Origin: Myxocyprinus asiaticus
Taxonomy: Eukaryota; Chordata; Actinopteri; Cypriniformes; Catostomidae
Reading direction: 5' to 3'
Length of the DNA stretch: 64,000 bases
NCBI RefSeq assembly: GCF_019703515.2
Contig: NC_059356.1
Location: forward strand, 25,163,197-25,227,196
The stretch's first letter is position 1; every line of letters starts with the position of its first letter. Below, in pieces: positions 39,838-52,206 of the stretch. A program made the position numbers and the translations under genes. The notes beneath the pieces are model-generated. The model saw nothing but the letters and a program-made list of their open reading frames with translations. It was not told where the DNA came from and did not search any database.

Positions 39838-42020
39838 TCAAAACACCAGCACTTTCCATCCAGGGTGTGTGAAGGAGCAGCCAAAGAACAGGCTGTCCAC
39901 AACCTGATCAAGCAGCCAATCAAACACCACTTCTCTATTCCCAGAGCCAATCGTCACCCTCAGTTTGAAGTTTCCTCCATCACTAGGGTTATTGTTGATG
40001 CTCACAGGAAAGAGGTTGACCACTTCCATGTCAAAGGTCACACACGAGCCAACAGTGATGGCTGGCAACTGGTTGGTCATCTCCTTTCCACTCACAAACA
40101 CAGCACCTGGAAAGTAGAACATAGCACGTTAATTAAAGAACATGTGTAGACAGACTTTTGACTATTGGCATAAAGTCTGGTCTACGTTGCAGCTTATTCT
40201 GACTATGAGCTGGTTACTTAGACAGGAAAAGCCCATCTGATCGACCAACCACAGTTTGCTTGGTTTTTATGTACATTATAGAGGTGGGTTTATCTGAAAG
40301 AATTGATACCAAAATAATAGACTTTTTTGTAGAAATAACAGTACAATTGATACCAAATTGATGCCCTACGCAGAGTTCCACAATCGTCGGATGGGGGAGG
40401 AGGGATGTGGCGGGTGGTGCAAGGTGATAATCTGACGTGGTATGAGCTGCAAAGCGATCGTCTGTGTTCTGCGACTGCTAGCGGGTCTTTGAATGATGTA
40501 TAACGTGCGAGGAAGGGCAGATGGTGGAGTTTCTGGTGCCCCCCTCGGGAGTTGGTGTCCTACGTAGACTGCGTAATATGCGTATAGGCAGCGGCTGTAT
40601 TGATTATACAGTGGAACACAGACAAAATTGGCAGAAATGTGTGCAGACTTTAATTACTGTCTGTACAAAAGTAACAAGTATTTACCATTCTGCTCATGGA
40701 TTTCCAGTTAAAGTGCTTCCAGAGACTTGTTTAGCCAAAGACAGACCACTTATATTAAAATTAACAGGAGAAATTAAGAATATGGTGGGTGTAAAAAAGA
40801 AAGTCCTAAAACAGCCAATCACCTTTTAGATACAGACATTGTCTGTCAGTTAAAGGGATAGTTCATCCAAAAATGAAAACTCTTATTATGTAATCACCCT
40901 TATGATATCCCAGGTGTGTATGACTTTCTTTCTTCAGTAGAACACATTTGAAGAAAGCTAGAAAAATATCTCTGCTCAGTACATCCTTAAAATGCAAGTG
41001 AATGGAGATTTCTCTTTGAAGCTCCAAAAATCACAGACAGTCAGCATAAACATCATCCATACGACTCCAGAGGTTAAACTAATGTCTTCTAAAGCGTCTA
41101 GATCGCTTTTAGTGCGAAAAATTATCAATATTTAAGTACTTTTTAACTATAATCAAATGTTGATGTGTTCTGGTAAAGAAAAAAGTCATACACACCTGGG
41201 ATATCATGAGGGTGAGTAAATAATGAGAGAGTTTTCATTTTTGGGTGAACTATCCCTTTAACTCGGGAATGCGCATGTACATTATATGGACAAGCCGGCT
41301 TTTATAGCATTTTTTTTTTTTTGATCTGAACTGAAGAAGCACAATTTATGATACCACTGCTGTCACATTTCACTGCTGATTTGAAATATGTTCTTTTGAT
41401 CGTAACCTTGACCAACTATCTTGGAGATTTCGGTCTTTCCCCATTCAAGTAGATAGGTGCTGCACTTTTTTGCTGCTTGTTTACATAGAAAAATAGCGTT
41501 CCCAAGATAGACGCTGGTGAGTGGACTGACTTGCTTTGAAAGGGACTTGGTGCTACTAAGTGCCTCAAACAAAACACTGACCATCTTTGAAGATAATACA
41601 AACCTGGGAAATCCAGTAACTGGTTATTCCTCAAAAGCCTGATACCTCGTAAACACAAGTTTCCAGCAGACTGAGAAAAACAGTGCAATGCACAGACTAC
41701 TTATGACTATAGACTTCAGTGATTACTCTGTAATGTGTACCAAGACGTACCATTGGTGGATATACAGACAGCCTGGTCCCTCTGCAGTGAATTTGTGCCA
41801 GTTCCACTGTCAGCGCACACACCCAAACTGTCACGCTTATCTGTCTCCCCAGCAGCAGTGATCCTGCAAACACACATTTCAGAGCCAAAAATCAGCCACA
41901 CTGATGAGTGAGACATTTGATTAGAAGCATCTCATAATTGAATGAAAGAGCTCAAATTATTACTGTATATTGTTTCATTGTTTTGAACAATCACAATACA
42001 TGTAATATACAACATGTGTG

Positions 42021-42061
<41 letters not shown>

Positions 42062-45000
42062 CATTATAACATTGTAAATTATACAACATACATTTTCATT
42101 GCTATGCAGATGACCTACAGTTGTTTTTGTTGTTGAATCCCAATGATCTGACTAATTTAAGTGTTCTTTAAGCTTGTATAGCAATTATTAAAAAAAAAGA
42201 ATTGTATGGCATGTAACTTTCTTCATTTTAAGATTTTATTAATTACATATAAGGCATTACATGGTTTGGTGCCAGAATGTTTAGCAGAACTTTTAAGACC
42301 TTACGAAACAGTTAGACCTCTTAGATCTTCTTGCCATGAACTGTTGGCTGTTCCAAGATCAAGATGCTAAACAAAAGGTGATAGAGTGTTTGTAGTGAAG
42401 GCCTGATGATTATGGAACAGCCTGCCCTGGGATATCAGATCTGCTGAATCTGTGTATGTTTAATTAATTATAATTATAATAATTATAATTATAATTATAA
42501 TAATTAATTAATTTATAATTATAATTATTAAGTCTCGTTTAAAAACTAATTTGTAAAGAACTGCTTGTACAACTTTGTGAAGTTTTGTTTTTACTATGTG
42601 TTTTACTGAGTGTGTTTTGATTTTATTTTGGGTGAAACACTTTGTGCTAAATTGCTAAAAATTTAAAAATCATAATAATTATTATTATTAAATGATCATA
42701 ACCTATTTTGTATGGTGTCGCTTTCAAATACCTCATAGGAAATTATCAAAATAGTTTGTCTCCTATGAGAATGTTTATGACAATGTATTATGGTGGTGTA
42801 CTTGAAGGTGAGAGTCTGGCCACAGAAGTAGGTGGGTGAGTTGGAATAGAGCACACCCCCGTGACCTGGCGATGAGTCACTGCGCATGGCGATGTTCTTT
42901 CTACTGCTTAAAATGTACCCATCCACGCCTGGACACCATTCTGTACAAATGAAATGATGCAAACACAATGACGTGTTCTACTGGATTTTTTTACATATCT
43001 CTTAGAAGAGTTGACAATATTTGATTGCATTCACAAGGCTAGGTTTTGAGAAGTCTGTACCGTGGGGCGCGAGTGTGGTGTAGCCTGTCTGCGGGATGCT
43101 CCATGGGCTCCATTCGGTCCGGCCCTCCCCTCTGGCACACACGCGGAACAGGTGGTCCATGTGCGGATCAAGGTTAAGAACAAGGAATTCTGTGTCCTTC
43201 CCAATGTATGCTTCCTCATATTGAGAAGTGTTACCCTGACGGTACTGCAGCCGATAGTCCTGAGGGGTAAAATCATCGTCTACCTACAAACAGCAGAGCC
43301 TTACAGGTTAATGTGGGAATGAAAATGTCAGTTTTCTTAACAACTAAAATAATGTGTCCAAAAATAGAGTATTTAAAAACAACTTTTTTATTTTTTTGGG
43401 GGGGGGGGGAATGCCCAAAAAATGCCCAATTCCCAATGCCCAATTCCCAATGTGCTTTTAAGTCCTTGTGGTCACGTAGTGACTCACCTCAATCCGGGTG
43501 GCGGAGGACAAATCCCAGCTGCCTCTGCGTCTGAAACCGTCAACCTGCGCAGCTTATCACATGGCTTGTTGAGCGTGTTGCCATGAAGACATAGCGCATG
43601 TGGAGGCTTCATGCCATCCACCACAGCATTCACGTTCAACTCACCATGCACCCCACTGAGAACGAACCACATTATAGCGACCACAAGGAGGTTACCCCAT
43701 GTGACTCTACCCTCCCTAGGGACTGGGCCAATTTGGTTGCTTAGGAGCAACCAAATTTGGATGCTGAGTGACTCCATGCTGGAGTCACTCAGCCATGCTG
43801 GAGTCACTCAGCCATGCTCTGGGATTCAAACTAGCGAGCTAACGAACTCCAGGGGTTGTCTTTAACCACTGAGCTACCCAGGCCCCCTACAATTGCAGAC
43901 AGAGGGTACTTTCACACTGTTATAAGTGAAAAGGTGGATATGACGTATTTGAGGATCTTTTCCTTTGGAAGCTTAATAGCGAAAATCCATATATGATCAG
44001 AAAAAGATGTCATTGTGTATACTACTCAAAAATGACAAAAAGCATAATACAAGTAGTCCATACAACTAAAATGTTATTTTCCAAGTCTTAAAGTCATTAT
44101 TCACTCAAAATAGCTCTCAAATGAAATATGGAGCCATTAGATGCATTGTGTCAGATCTGACTTCATTTACAGAAAGTATGGATACAAGAACCATTAAAAT
44201 TTTATGTAGGGGGCCTGTGTAGCTCATTGAGTAAAGACGCTGACTACCACCCCTGGAGTTCCCGAGTACAAATCCCAGGGTGTGCTGAGTGACTCCAGCC
44301 AGGTCTCCTAAGCAACCAAATTGTCCCGGTTGCTAGGGAGGGTAGAGTCACATGGGGTAACCTCCTCGTGATCGCTATAATGTGGTTTGCTCTCGGTAGG
44401 GCGCGTGGCGAGTTGTGGGTGGATGCCACGGTGGATGGTGTGAAGCCTCCACCTGTATCTCCGCAGAAACACGCTCAACAAGCCACGTGATAAGATGCAT
44501 GGGTTGACGGTCTCAAACGCGGAGGAAACTGAGATTTGTCCTCCGCCACCTGGATTGAGGCAAGTCACTACACCACCACGAGGACTTAGAGCACATTGGG
44601 AATTGGGCATTCCAAATTGGGGAGAAAAAGGGGAGAATTAAAAAAAAAAAAAAAAAATGTATGTGAAACCTGACTACACATCTAATGGTGGCATATTTTT
44701 TGGTCATTTTTGAACTTGACAGCATCAGTCCCCATTCACTTTTATTATATGGAAAAGAAAAGCCGTATTCAGAAGATATTCTTCAAAAAGTCTAAATGGA
44801 TTTGGAATGACATAAGGGTGAGTAAATGAGGACAGAATTTTTATTAGATTAATTATTAATTTAATGGAGATTAACTGGAAGACATGAATATTATGTATTT
44901 TTGAGCTAGGAGTCCGGCCCCACCTTGCACCAGCGCACCAGCACGCCACCTGGTCTCTCCACCAGCTCTTCAATCTGAACGGGCGGATGAGAGGCCACGC

Positions 45001-46851
45001 TGCCATGTTGAACCACGTGCGTACGGAACATATGCAGCAAAAAGTCATCCAGCTGTGCAGAAAGACATGGCACATCCACCAACGCAGGTACCTCGGGTAG
45101 GCTAAGGACACAGAGAGGCGATGATATGTATTTACATATACAGTACACAAGTGCCTGCCAGTCTTTCAATGTAATGACATAACGTATCTGTCCTCTCATC
45201 ACCCAGTCATCACCCAGCAGGGTTAAAGCACTATTCTGTATTAATTACTTAGCATGCTGTTGATTTCCATAAAAAGTAACTGATCATAAAACTTTGAACA
45301 TACAAGGTTGGCAAACGATTCTATTACACTAGTCTAATGCTAACACATTTAATATTTGAACGTTATATTTTTTAAATGTATTGGCTATACTTTCAAAACA
45401 GTGTCATAGTATATTTTTTGTTTGTCGCAGTGCTGTACAATTGGGTCATAGACTTTTATTGAAAGTGCATTACTGTAAAAAAGTTTTCCATCCTTTTTCA
45501 TACAAGGGTGGTGTCTAAATTTTCTGTTGTCCACAGAGCTAAAGTTGTATTTAACCTGGAATATTAATTGCAGTGTAAATCATACAGTATAATCAGGCTT
45601 AAATGGCATAATTAATACTTCACATCAACGGTATAATTCAAAGTCTTATTCTAAAACATATGTAAAACATACAAATCAGAATATAGATAATTGAAATTCT
45701 TCATCCTTAAACACAGTTTCTTGCAAATAAAGCTAGTTGATATTTAAATTACATCAGTTGTAAATACTGTAGGCATTTTGAAACTGGACGATCCTAGGGT
45801 AAAGATTTTGTAACAAAAAAAATAAATAAAAAAAAATTACAATAAGCCACCATGATTTTATAACAATTAAGCTTGGCTGATTCAGCACACACCCCTGTTG
45901 ATATGGCCAAGTATGTGTCTCCATTGTAGTTATGAGCACAAGCTATGAGCTTAGCAATAATTGTAAGGATAATATCTCTACGGGTTTTAAACCTAAAGGG
46001 TTTGCTGCAACTAGACACTGAATCATTAGGAATTCACCAATCACAGATAGGAGTATGACATTAAACCCCCTCTCCATTCACTGGCCGGCTTGTCTTGTTA
46101 AGTAAATGAGTCTGTGTGCTGCTCACCTGTCCAGCTGAATCTGCAGAGCTTTCTTGGTGAAGATGCCCAGCTTGTCCTCCTTCTCATTTATACCACAGCG
46201 GATGGCAGCCTCCCCTGCAGGGACAGGCATACAGCAAGACTATTACATTCATACTAAGCCTGCATGATAGGGGTGGTAAAAATAAACAAACAATAAGAAC
46301 TATTATCAAACTGAACTCTACAGGAAATTACAGCGATTGCACAGTAAGGAAGTTGCACTGTCTGTTAGTCAACTGCATCAGATTTTATTTCACCTACACC
46401 TTTAATCAGCTAATGATATATTTGCTGGTAATTGTCCACATTTTCAAACAGTTTTTCTATTGACAAGACATTTGCAATTACACTTTGAACACATTCTGCC
46501 AGGTATTTTAATATTTTGCTACTGTTATAGGAATATTTTTCATCCAATCAGATTAGCTGGAGAGCACATCTTATTATAGTTGAGTGGTTGGGCTTTATTT
46601 CAGCTCTTTTGAATTAACTGTACATTGGGTCTGATAGACTTACCCTCCCTGAGCAGCTCATCAGCTGTGCTGATTCCATGCTCAATGAGCTTCTGACAGT
46701 CATCTAGAGGATTGATGCTGTCCTGCTCTATGTTGTCCACCTCCAGCATCAGAGTATTCAGCCTTTCATTCAGCAGTCTGCTCATGGCCGTCTGCAGCTC
46801 CTGAAAGTGCCGCTGCAGAGCCTCACGCGTCTGGCTGGCACTGCCCCGCAC
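39838..46851 (-). CDS. crlf3: Cytokine receptor-like factor 3, exons 2-8 (exon 1 not found)
   Basis: CRLF3 is a conserved intracellular protein with an N-terminal coiled-coil region, a fibronectin type III domain carrying a WSxWS-like motif, and a C-terminal SPRY-like region; its function is poorly defined. Exons read right to left: 46851-46644, 46214-46127, 45101-44924, 43283-43061, 42940-42802, 41863-41751, 40106-39838 (stop TGA at 39840-39838). All junctions are GT-AG and phases join exactly into 405 codons plus stop. Exon 2 begins VRGSASQTREALQRHF, followed by coiled-coil-like sequence and LDDCQKLIEHG. WSPWS is encoded at 43112-43098. The protein ends WLLDQ...GWKVLVF, as in human. Human CRLF3 is 442 residues, so about 40 N-terminal residues, one exon, are missing. 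The exon 2 acceptor abuts a CA/GT microsatellite (46855-46902). No frame damage was seen, so the gene looks functional. Confidence 0.95.
40850..41261. mobile_element. TTAA-flanked inverted-repeat element, copy C
   Basis: Starts TTAA-AGGGATAGTTCATCC and ends GGGTGAACTATCCCT-TTAA, 412 bp, in the last crlf3 intron. Short relative to copies A and B, with the same terminal text and a central region containing TCTAGATCGCTTTTAGTGCG. Clean ends suggest a younger or better preserved copy. Confidence 0.85.
42032..42060. repeat. (CA)n microsatellite
   Basis: About 14 CA units next to the L2 fragment, in a crlf3 intron. Confidence 0.9.
42095..42660 (+). pseudogene. L2/Maui-type LINE, 3-prime fragment
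   Basis: On the + strand, antisense to crlf3. It begins HFHCYADDLQLF (YADD codons at 42103-42114, intact RT box), then a deletion joins to KILLITYKALHGLVPECLAE (from about 42231), followed by LLAVPRSRC, KGDRVFVVKA and LWNSLPWDIRSAESV, which are the standard C-terminal blocks of fish L2 LINEs. An AT-rich palindromic tract of TAATTA units (about 42460-42530) is inserted just after. It then resumes with SRLKTNL and trails off. Internal stops and the deletion make it inactive. Confidence 0.8.
43389..43887 (-). mobile_element. tRNA-derived SINE, copy 2
   Basis: Same family as 26137-26561. On the - strand it starts GGGGGCCTGGGTAGCTCAGT and includes CACATGGGGTAACCTCCTTG. Its tail GAATTGGGCATT is reiterated about three times before a C run and an A-rich tail (TTTTTTATTTTTTT on the + strand). 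A short internal duplication of GACTCCAGCATGG... lies near 43770-43812. Located in the crlf3 intron between exons 4 and 5, in the same sense as the gene. Confidence 0.82.
44209..44657 (+). mobile_element. tRNA-derived SINE, copy 3
   Basis: On the + strand: GGGCCTGTGTAGCTCATTGA (A-box region), GAGTACAAATCCCAGGG (B-box region), CACATGGGGTAACCTCCTCG body, GAATTGGGCATTCCAAATTG tail, then a 17-base A run to 44657. It is inserted into an older inverted-repeat-type element whose halves flank it (about 43920-44208 and 44658-44865). It is in the same crlf3 intron as copy 2 but in opposite orientation. Confidence 0.85.
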
Positions 46852-47180
46852 CTGACACACACACACACACACACACACAAACAAACACACACACACACAC
46901 ACATGTTGGTGCAGCTATCATTATGAGGACTCTCCATAGACATAATGATTTTTATACTGTACGAACTATAGATTCTGTCCCCTAACCCTACCCCTAAACC
47001 TAACCCTCACAAAAAACTTTTTGCATTTTTACATTTTCAATAAAACATCATTTAGTATGTTTAAGTGATTTGAATTATGGGGACACTAGAAATGTCCTCA
47101 TAAACCACATTTATAACATAATACCCTTGTAATTACCAGTTTGTAATCTTAAAAAAAAAAAGTCCTCGTAAACCACTTAA
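46852..47180. repeat. (CA)n microsatellite plus associated dispersed repeat
   Basis: The CA/AAAC run at 46855-46902 touches the crlf3 exon 2 acceptor. It is followed at about 46905-47180 by text with CCCTAACCCTACCCCTAAAC and TTATGGGGACACTAGAAATG, which I recognise as a repeat that commonly accompanies CA runs in cyprinid genomes. No coding content. Confidence 0.6.
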
Positions 47181-49517
47181 ACCTGTCCACACACAAACAC
47201 AACCAGATTTACCAACACACATCTCCATTGCTCTGAACTGCTGAGGACAGTTCAGGATATTGACACCCAGGAGGAATAAATCTTTGTTTTAGTTCATTTT
47301 AATTAGTCCTGGGTGTGACAAATTATTTTTTTTTAAAGTACAGATATTCTATTTAGTCTCTCAATTAATGTCACAAAGCTGCATGTCCCCGAACCACATC
47401 CTCCACAGTTTTAGCAATAAATGCGTTGAGTTAACATGCGTTATTAATAAAAATTGTAGATCCTTTCTTATATGCTAAAATGAGAACTTTCCTGACCCAT
47501 GAATTATAAAAAAAAACAACAAAGAAAACATCATTTATATGTTCAAAATATATTTATTTTAATTTGTTCAATTATTTGTCTTCTTTATCTTATTTATGTA
47601 TACATTTTGGATGGTTTATACATATTTTTAATTTGTTTATAATTTTTTTTAATTTTATTTGTTAATTTTTTTCCTTCACCAGTATTTGTCTTTATGACTG
47701 TATTCATACATTGTTTGATCTTATTGAACATTTATACAGAAAAAACTCCACAGTTTTACCACCACTTGTGGACTTTTCAGACGATCCCTTACCACACCCT
47801 TCACAGTATTAGCACGTTTTAGCACAATGTGTGGACTTTTCAGATGGTCCCTTACCCACCATAGGCAAATTTTCCAACTTATATCAGTTAAATTGCCGAT
47901 CTGGAACGATTTCACCGTGACGCCATCTGACCAGCGGGACAAATCATCATCATCACACAATGTATATGTAATTTCTATGTATATGTAATAATGATTATAT
48001 AAATCAGAGTAAGAAATTGGCCTTTTGGTATAATTTAATCTGTGTAACCGTCACTGTGGCATGTTTTAATGTGCCATGCACTCATTTTGTAGATGATGTG
48101 TATAGCTGAAAGCGGAAGTGGTGAGCAGTGAATGGCACATTTCATTTTTCTTGAAACATGTTTCAGACTAACTGCATCACCTTCAGCAAAATGGAGCCAA
48201 AAGTGACAGGAAGCCTGGTGGTTTTTTTCAGCGTAAAAAAAAAAAAAAACGGTTCCTCTTATCTAGAGAACATGAAAGTTGTGTTTGTAAAAGACGGATA
48301 ATAGCTTGGGCTCTTCAGCGCCACATATCAATGCACATTTGTATCTGTGTTGTAACTTATTTGTGATTCAGTAGACATTTTCCTCTTTTTTTTTTTTTTT
48401 TTTTACTGGGACTTGGAACTTGTGGGACTGAAATACCAAACTGAAAAAAGTCAGAGCAAAGAGATTTTACATTTTGTACCAATGTAAAGTTTAAAATTTC
48501 CTGTAGCACAAACACACTGATCATATCAAGCATTTCTTCACTCTAACACAAAAGGAAATGCTAAAGCCAAACATACTCTGTAATTTTAAGAATTCCTCAA
48601 GTAATATTTTTGGAATGTGGAAAATTTCAGACTCTTATAATCAGTGAAACTGCCACAAGCAAAAGCACATTGGTAGATACATGTTCCAGATTTTAGAGCA
48701 AACGTTTTGACGATTAGCAGCGTGGAACTCGACAGACTGCTGTCACAGTGTGTGTGGGTAGAGAGATAACGCTCTTTTGCCCAGGATGTGGGAAGAGAGT
48801 CTAAAATAACACAGATAAATGGGTGCAGGATAAATGGATAAAACCCAAAAGGGACAGTGTTATTAATCAAGCTCAGTGGAAAGTTCCAGTCATCGCTTTG
48901 TTTGCAGCTGATGCAGGAAATACTTCTGTCGAGAGACGTGCATCATTCCTCATACGTCTACATCTTATCATGATCAATCATAATATTTTGAGCGAGGACA
49001 GAATCCCTTGCCTAAATATTGTTATCCGTAACAATACCCTGTGAGGTGTGTGTGAAGGGTGGAGGCAGGATCTCGGGGGTTTGCTGGATTTTCAGTGGGG
49101 GGTGATTAGAAGTGCAGACTCCCCATTACAGGATGTTTAGACTTAATCTCTTCCCAGAGATCCAGTGGAAAACTATGGGGCCATTTGGACACAAGGAGCT
49201 CTAAAATACCTGAAGAAAGCTATCCATTAGCTTTTCCACTAATTTCAATGGCATCGGCTTAGCAAGCACAGGGTTACCTGAAAGTATGCGAAATAGCGGC
49301 TGCCATCTTTGCTCATAGCTATTCAGTTCCGGACTCAGCTCTCACATGATCGATCATTCTTCAATGGCAGCAGATAGGGGAAAATTTTCATTTCACATTT
49401 TTGAGAGCCCTTCAATAATAATCGGTCACTGAAAAAATATGTACTATAAATATAATGAATTAACTGTGATTTAAATGCTTAATGATTTAAATTTTTTGTC
49501 AGAAAGCATGGCTAATT
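47181..49517. other. Presumed crlf3 intron 1, no exon found
   Basis: Searched by eye on the - strand for a crlf3 first exon (an ATG start followed by a coiled-coil-like stretch and a GT donor in phase 0) without success. Contains a partial local duplication of TGTGGACTTTTCAG followed by (A/G)(C/T)G(A/G)TCCCTTACC, about 60 bases apart (47767 and 47830), and A/T runs. Nothing else recognised. Confidence 0.4.
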
Positions 49518-49931
49518 TTGAATGGCTGTCAATGGGGAAACATGCTTGTTTTGGTTTTTATTACCAAAAAGCAATATAGAATTACTCGTTTTATTATTTG
49601 TAGTTCTACTAACGTTGTTTTCCTTTTGACTTGTCCGTGTGGCTTGCAGTACATTGGCAAAACCAATAGACAACTCCGCACCCGTATTAATGAACATCGT
49701 AGTTCCATCTACAGAGATGACCCAAAATCTCCGGTTGCCAGACATTTTAAGGAAGCCAATCACCCTATCCACACTCTCTCTGTTTGTAGCACTGATAGAG
49801 TTACCTTGTCCTGCAGATACTCAAATCTGGAACAAAGATTACTGCAGTGTGAAAGTCAATGGATTTTTCTAGTTAAAACAGAACAACCTCTTGGCCTTAA
49901 TGAGACCTTAAATCTTTCCTGTTTTCTGTAG
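49518..49931 (+). pseudogene. Penelope-like element fragment with GIY-YIG endonuclease domain
   Basis: Read on the + strand, the segment RITRFIICSSTNVVFLLTCP leads into CGLQYIGKTNRQLRTRINEH, the GIY-YIG nuclease core as found at the C-terminus of Penelope-like retroelements. The GLQYIG box is at residues 42-47, catalytic-type Arg at 56, His at 60, and a CPC zinc-binding-like cluster just before. The family text ARHFKEANHPIH and the final EQRLLQCESQWIF...LNETL also fit. The RT domain expected upstream is absent (49040-49517 shows none), so this is a 5-prime truncated copy. The frame from about 49578 to the stop at 49931 is intact. The first 20 residues of the open frame are probably not part of the element. 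Confidence 0.8.
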
Positions 49932-51060
49932 GTGTCATTCACATCCACCTGTTGTTGTTGCTGTTGTGTATACAATGGATTACTCCACCTATGTAGGCTG
50001 TACTTGTGTATCATTCATTTATTGGTTAAGTGATTAACTAGTCTCTTATCACTGATCATTATCTAGTGTCTCCAACCAGTGTCTGCAATCAGTTGTACTC
50101 GATTATATATGCTATCTACATTGAAGATGTTAAGTACTGAAGATAGTCCATAATGGACTAAATCGTTTTCTTTTCTATTTGTTTGTGCACATATTCACTT
50201 TTTTGGTTGTGCACGCTTTGTACACTTTTGTTACTATACATGGTAAATCTTCAGTAAAACATTTTTCTCAATGGATCTTGGACTTTGAACCTAATTTTTT
50301 CCTTTTTTTGTGTGCAACTTTTATGGCCTGGTGTGCGGATACCTTTTTGTCTTCTTTGAAACATGCTTTTTGCCATTGTTACGTCCCAGGACATATTTCT
50401 TTATTTATTTCCTTGTTACATCTGTGGATGTAGTGGTTGATTGTATATTGATTATACAGTGTTTGTATGTTTTCTGTTGTCTTCCTTGTTTTTCCTTGTG
50501 TTCTCTCTCTGTCATTTTCCCAACCAGATTAATTGACATCAGCTGCCAATGATTAAGGTCAAGTGCTGAGCTGCTCTGATTGGTGGACAACATGGGGAAT
50601 ATGTGGATAAAGCTGAGGTGGAAAATCAGCTAGAAGAGACTCCTTCCTCAGCATGTGCAACTTTGGTGTTTAGTACTGTTGTTATTAAAAAGTTGAATTT
50701 GCATTCTATGATAAACAGTTGCCTTTTTTTTTTTTTTTTTTTACAATCTTGTGAGTATAAAATCCTTTGGGTGTGTGCACTTATTTCTACCCCTTAACAT
50801 TTATGGGAGCAGCAGAGAGGTGGGTGCCACTTTTGTTGTTAACCTTGTTTTCTCCTGTTTATGGCTAGATAGGGAGTGAGGCTAGACTTCTGTTGTTAAT
50901 TTTCTATTTCTTTATTTGTAAGGGTAAGTAGTCTGTGCCTCCCATCAACTAGAATCCTTTTGTTTATTATTTTTTTGGCCTGGTCCCCTCTTGAAGTCTT
51001 AATGCTTCCTTTTGTGTTCATAGAAGAAAATAAACTTGTAACCTATTATTGTAATCTGTT
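49932..51060. other. Probable 3-prime flank of the Penelope-like element, no gene
   Basis: Follows the GIY-YIG frame. Contains text such as TATCTACATTGAAGATGTTA and GAAGATAGTCCATAATGGAC, a T run at 50727-50742 and AATAAA at about 51030. It could be the untranslated 3-prime part of the same retroelement, but I cannot fix its end. No coding motif. Confidence 0.35.
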
Positions 51061-51659
51061 GTGGTTGTTATTGGCTGGGACAGGAGTGAAGACCTCTATA
51101 TATGTTTCATTTAAATAATTTTGTTCTTTGTCACTTGTTAGTTCCCTCCCCCCCCCAGACGGGGAGGAAACCTAACACCATCATAGTGTATAGTTCCAGC
51201 ATCTGTATTACGTGCCTGTTACTGCGTGGTTAACTTGCATCAAGATGTCTTTAAGTCAATGAGTATTTCAGTACAGTAATTTATGTTGAGTCATAAAAGT
51301 CTTTATTGTAAATGATCGTGTTGATAAATAGGTTTATAGTGAATTTTCAACATGTTCAGCATGTGCTGCGCGGTTAAACAGCACTTTTGCCATCACTTAC
51401 TCCGGTTGGCAGCTGCTGCACGGAGCACCACACGTGCCAGTTTAAACTGTAACCTGAAGACACAGGCTGCATCCGAAAACTGGAAAATTCTGCCTTCGGA
51501 GGCTGTATAAGGATGAAGGTAGCATGAAATAAGGTGCCTTTAAAACTGTTCAGAGTTCCATTCATCCAAAAACACTGTTGTTTAAACCATTAACTGATAA
51601 GGCCACTGCCTATGTTTTCTGATGCAGCCAAAGTTAATTATAATAATAATTTATAATTT

Positions 51660-51905
51660 TCTTTATTTATCACACATTATACATTTGCACACATACAGTG
51701 AAATTCTTCTTTTTCACATATCCCAGCTAGGCTGGGGTCAGAGTGCAGGATCAGCCATGATACAGCGCCTCTGGAGCAGATAGGGTCAAGGGCCTTGCTC
51801 AAGGGCCCAACAGTAGCAGCTGGGGCTTGAACCCCTTCTGATCAGTACCCTAGAGCCTTAACCGCTGAGCTACCATTGCCCCCCCCCCGCTGAGCTACCA
51901 CTGCC
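51660..51905. repeat. Dispersed fish repeat (LINE-tail or SINE-like)
   Basis: Text such as ACAGTGAAATTCTTCTTTTT, GGGTCAGAGTGCAGGATCAG, GGGCCTTGCTCAAGGGCCCA and GCCTTAACCGCTGAGCTACC is a consensus I recognise from many teleost genomes. The last part is duplicated (GCTGAGCTACCA(T/C)TGCCCCCC twice, 51870-51910), probably by slippage over a C run. I cannot name the family with certainty. Confidence 0.55.
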
Positions 51906-52206
51906 CCCCCAAGTTTGTATAAAACAGCCCTAAACAACCAAAAGTCTAGCTCCGATCCCGGTGTCCTCCGTCGGTGTTGTTGATTTTGTTGTTGCTATTG
52001 AAACATGAAAATAACGTCAGAATAATAATGGTTGATACTAGATGACGTCACTACGGTGGATACTTTGTGAGTGCGAATGCAACAGGTGTTCAGTTCCTGT
52101 GTCCAACACTCCTCTGGTGTTCAGCTCCTTGTAAGTGTTCTCATCTATAAAGTTACTAAGGCTGTTTTCAGACCGGTAGACTGTTTGCTTTGTTCTAAAA
52201 TGGGGA

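Noticed and set aside
39865..40149. 94-codon + strand open frame
   Set aside because: Shadow of crlf3 exon 8 on the - strand, whose sequence matches the known protein end.
40521..40829. 102-codon open frame upstream of crlf3 exon 8 (on the opposite strand)
   Set aside because: Plausible-looking composition but no family motif, no splice context and immediately next to a transposon; not supported as a gene.
42460..42530. TAATTA-rich palindrome as an origin or regulatory site
   Set aside because: Simple AT repeat within an L2 LINE fragment; no other support.
46980..47010. CCCTAACCCTACCCCTAAAC-type tract as interstitial telomeric repeat
   Set aside because: Units are irregular and belong to a dispersed repeat that accompanies CA microsatellites in cyprinid genomes; no run of exact TTAGGG units.
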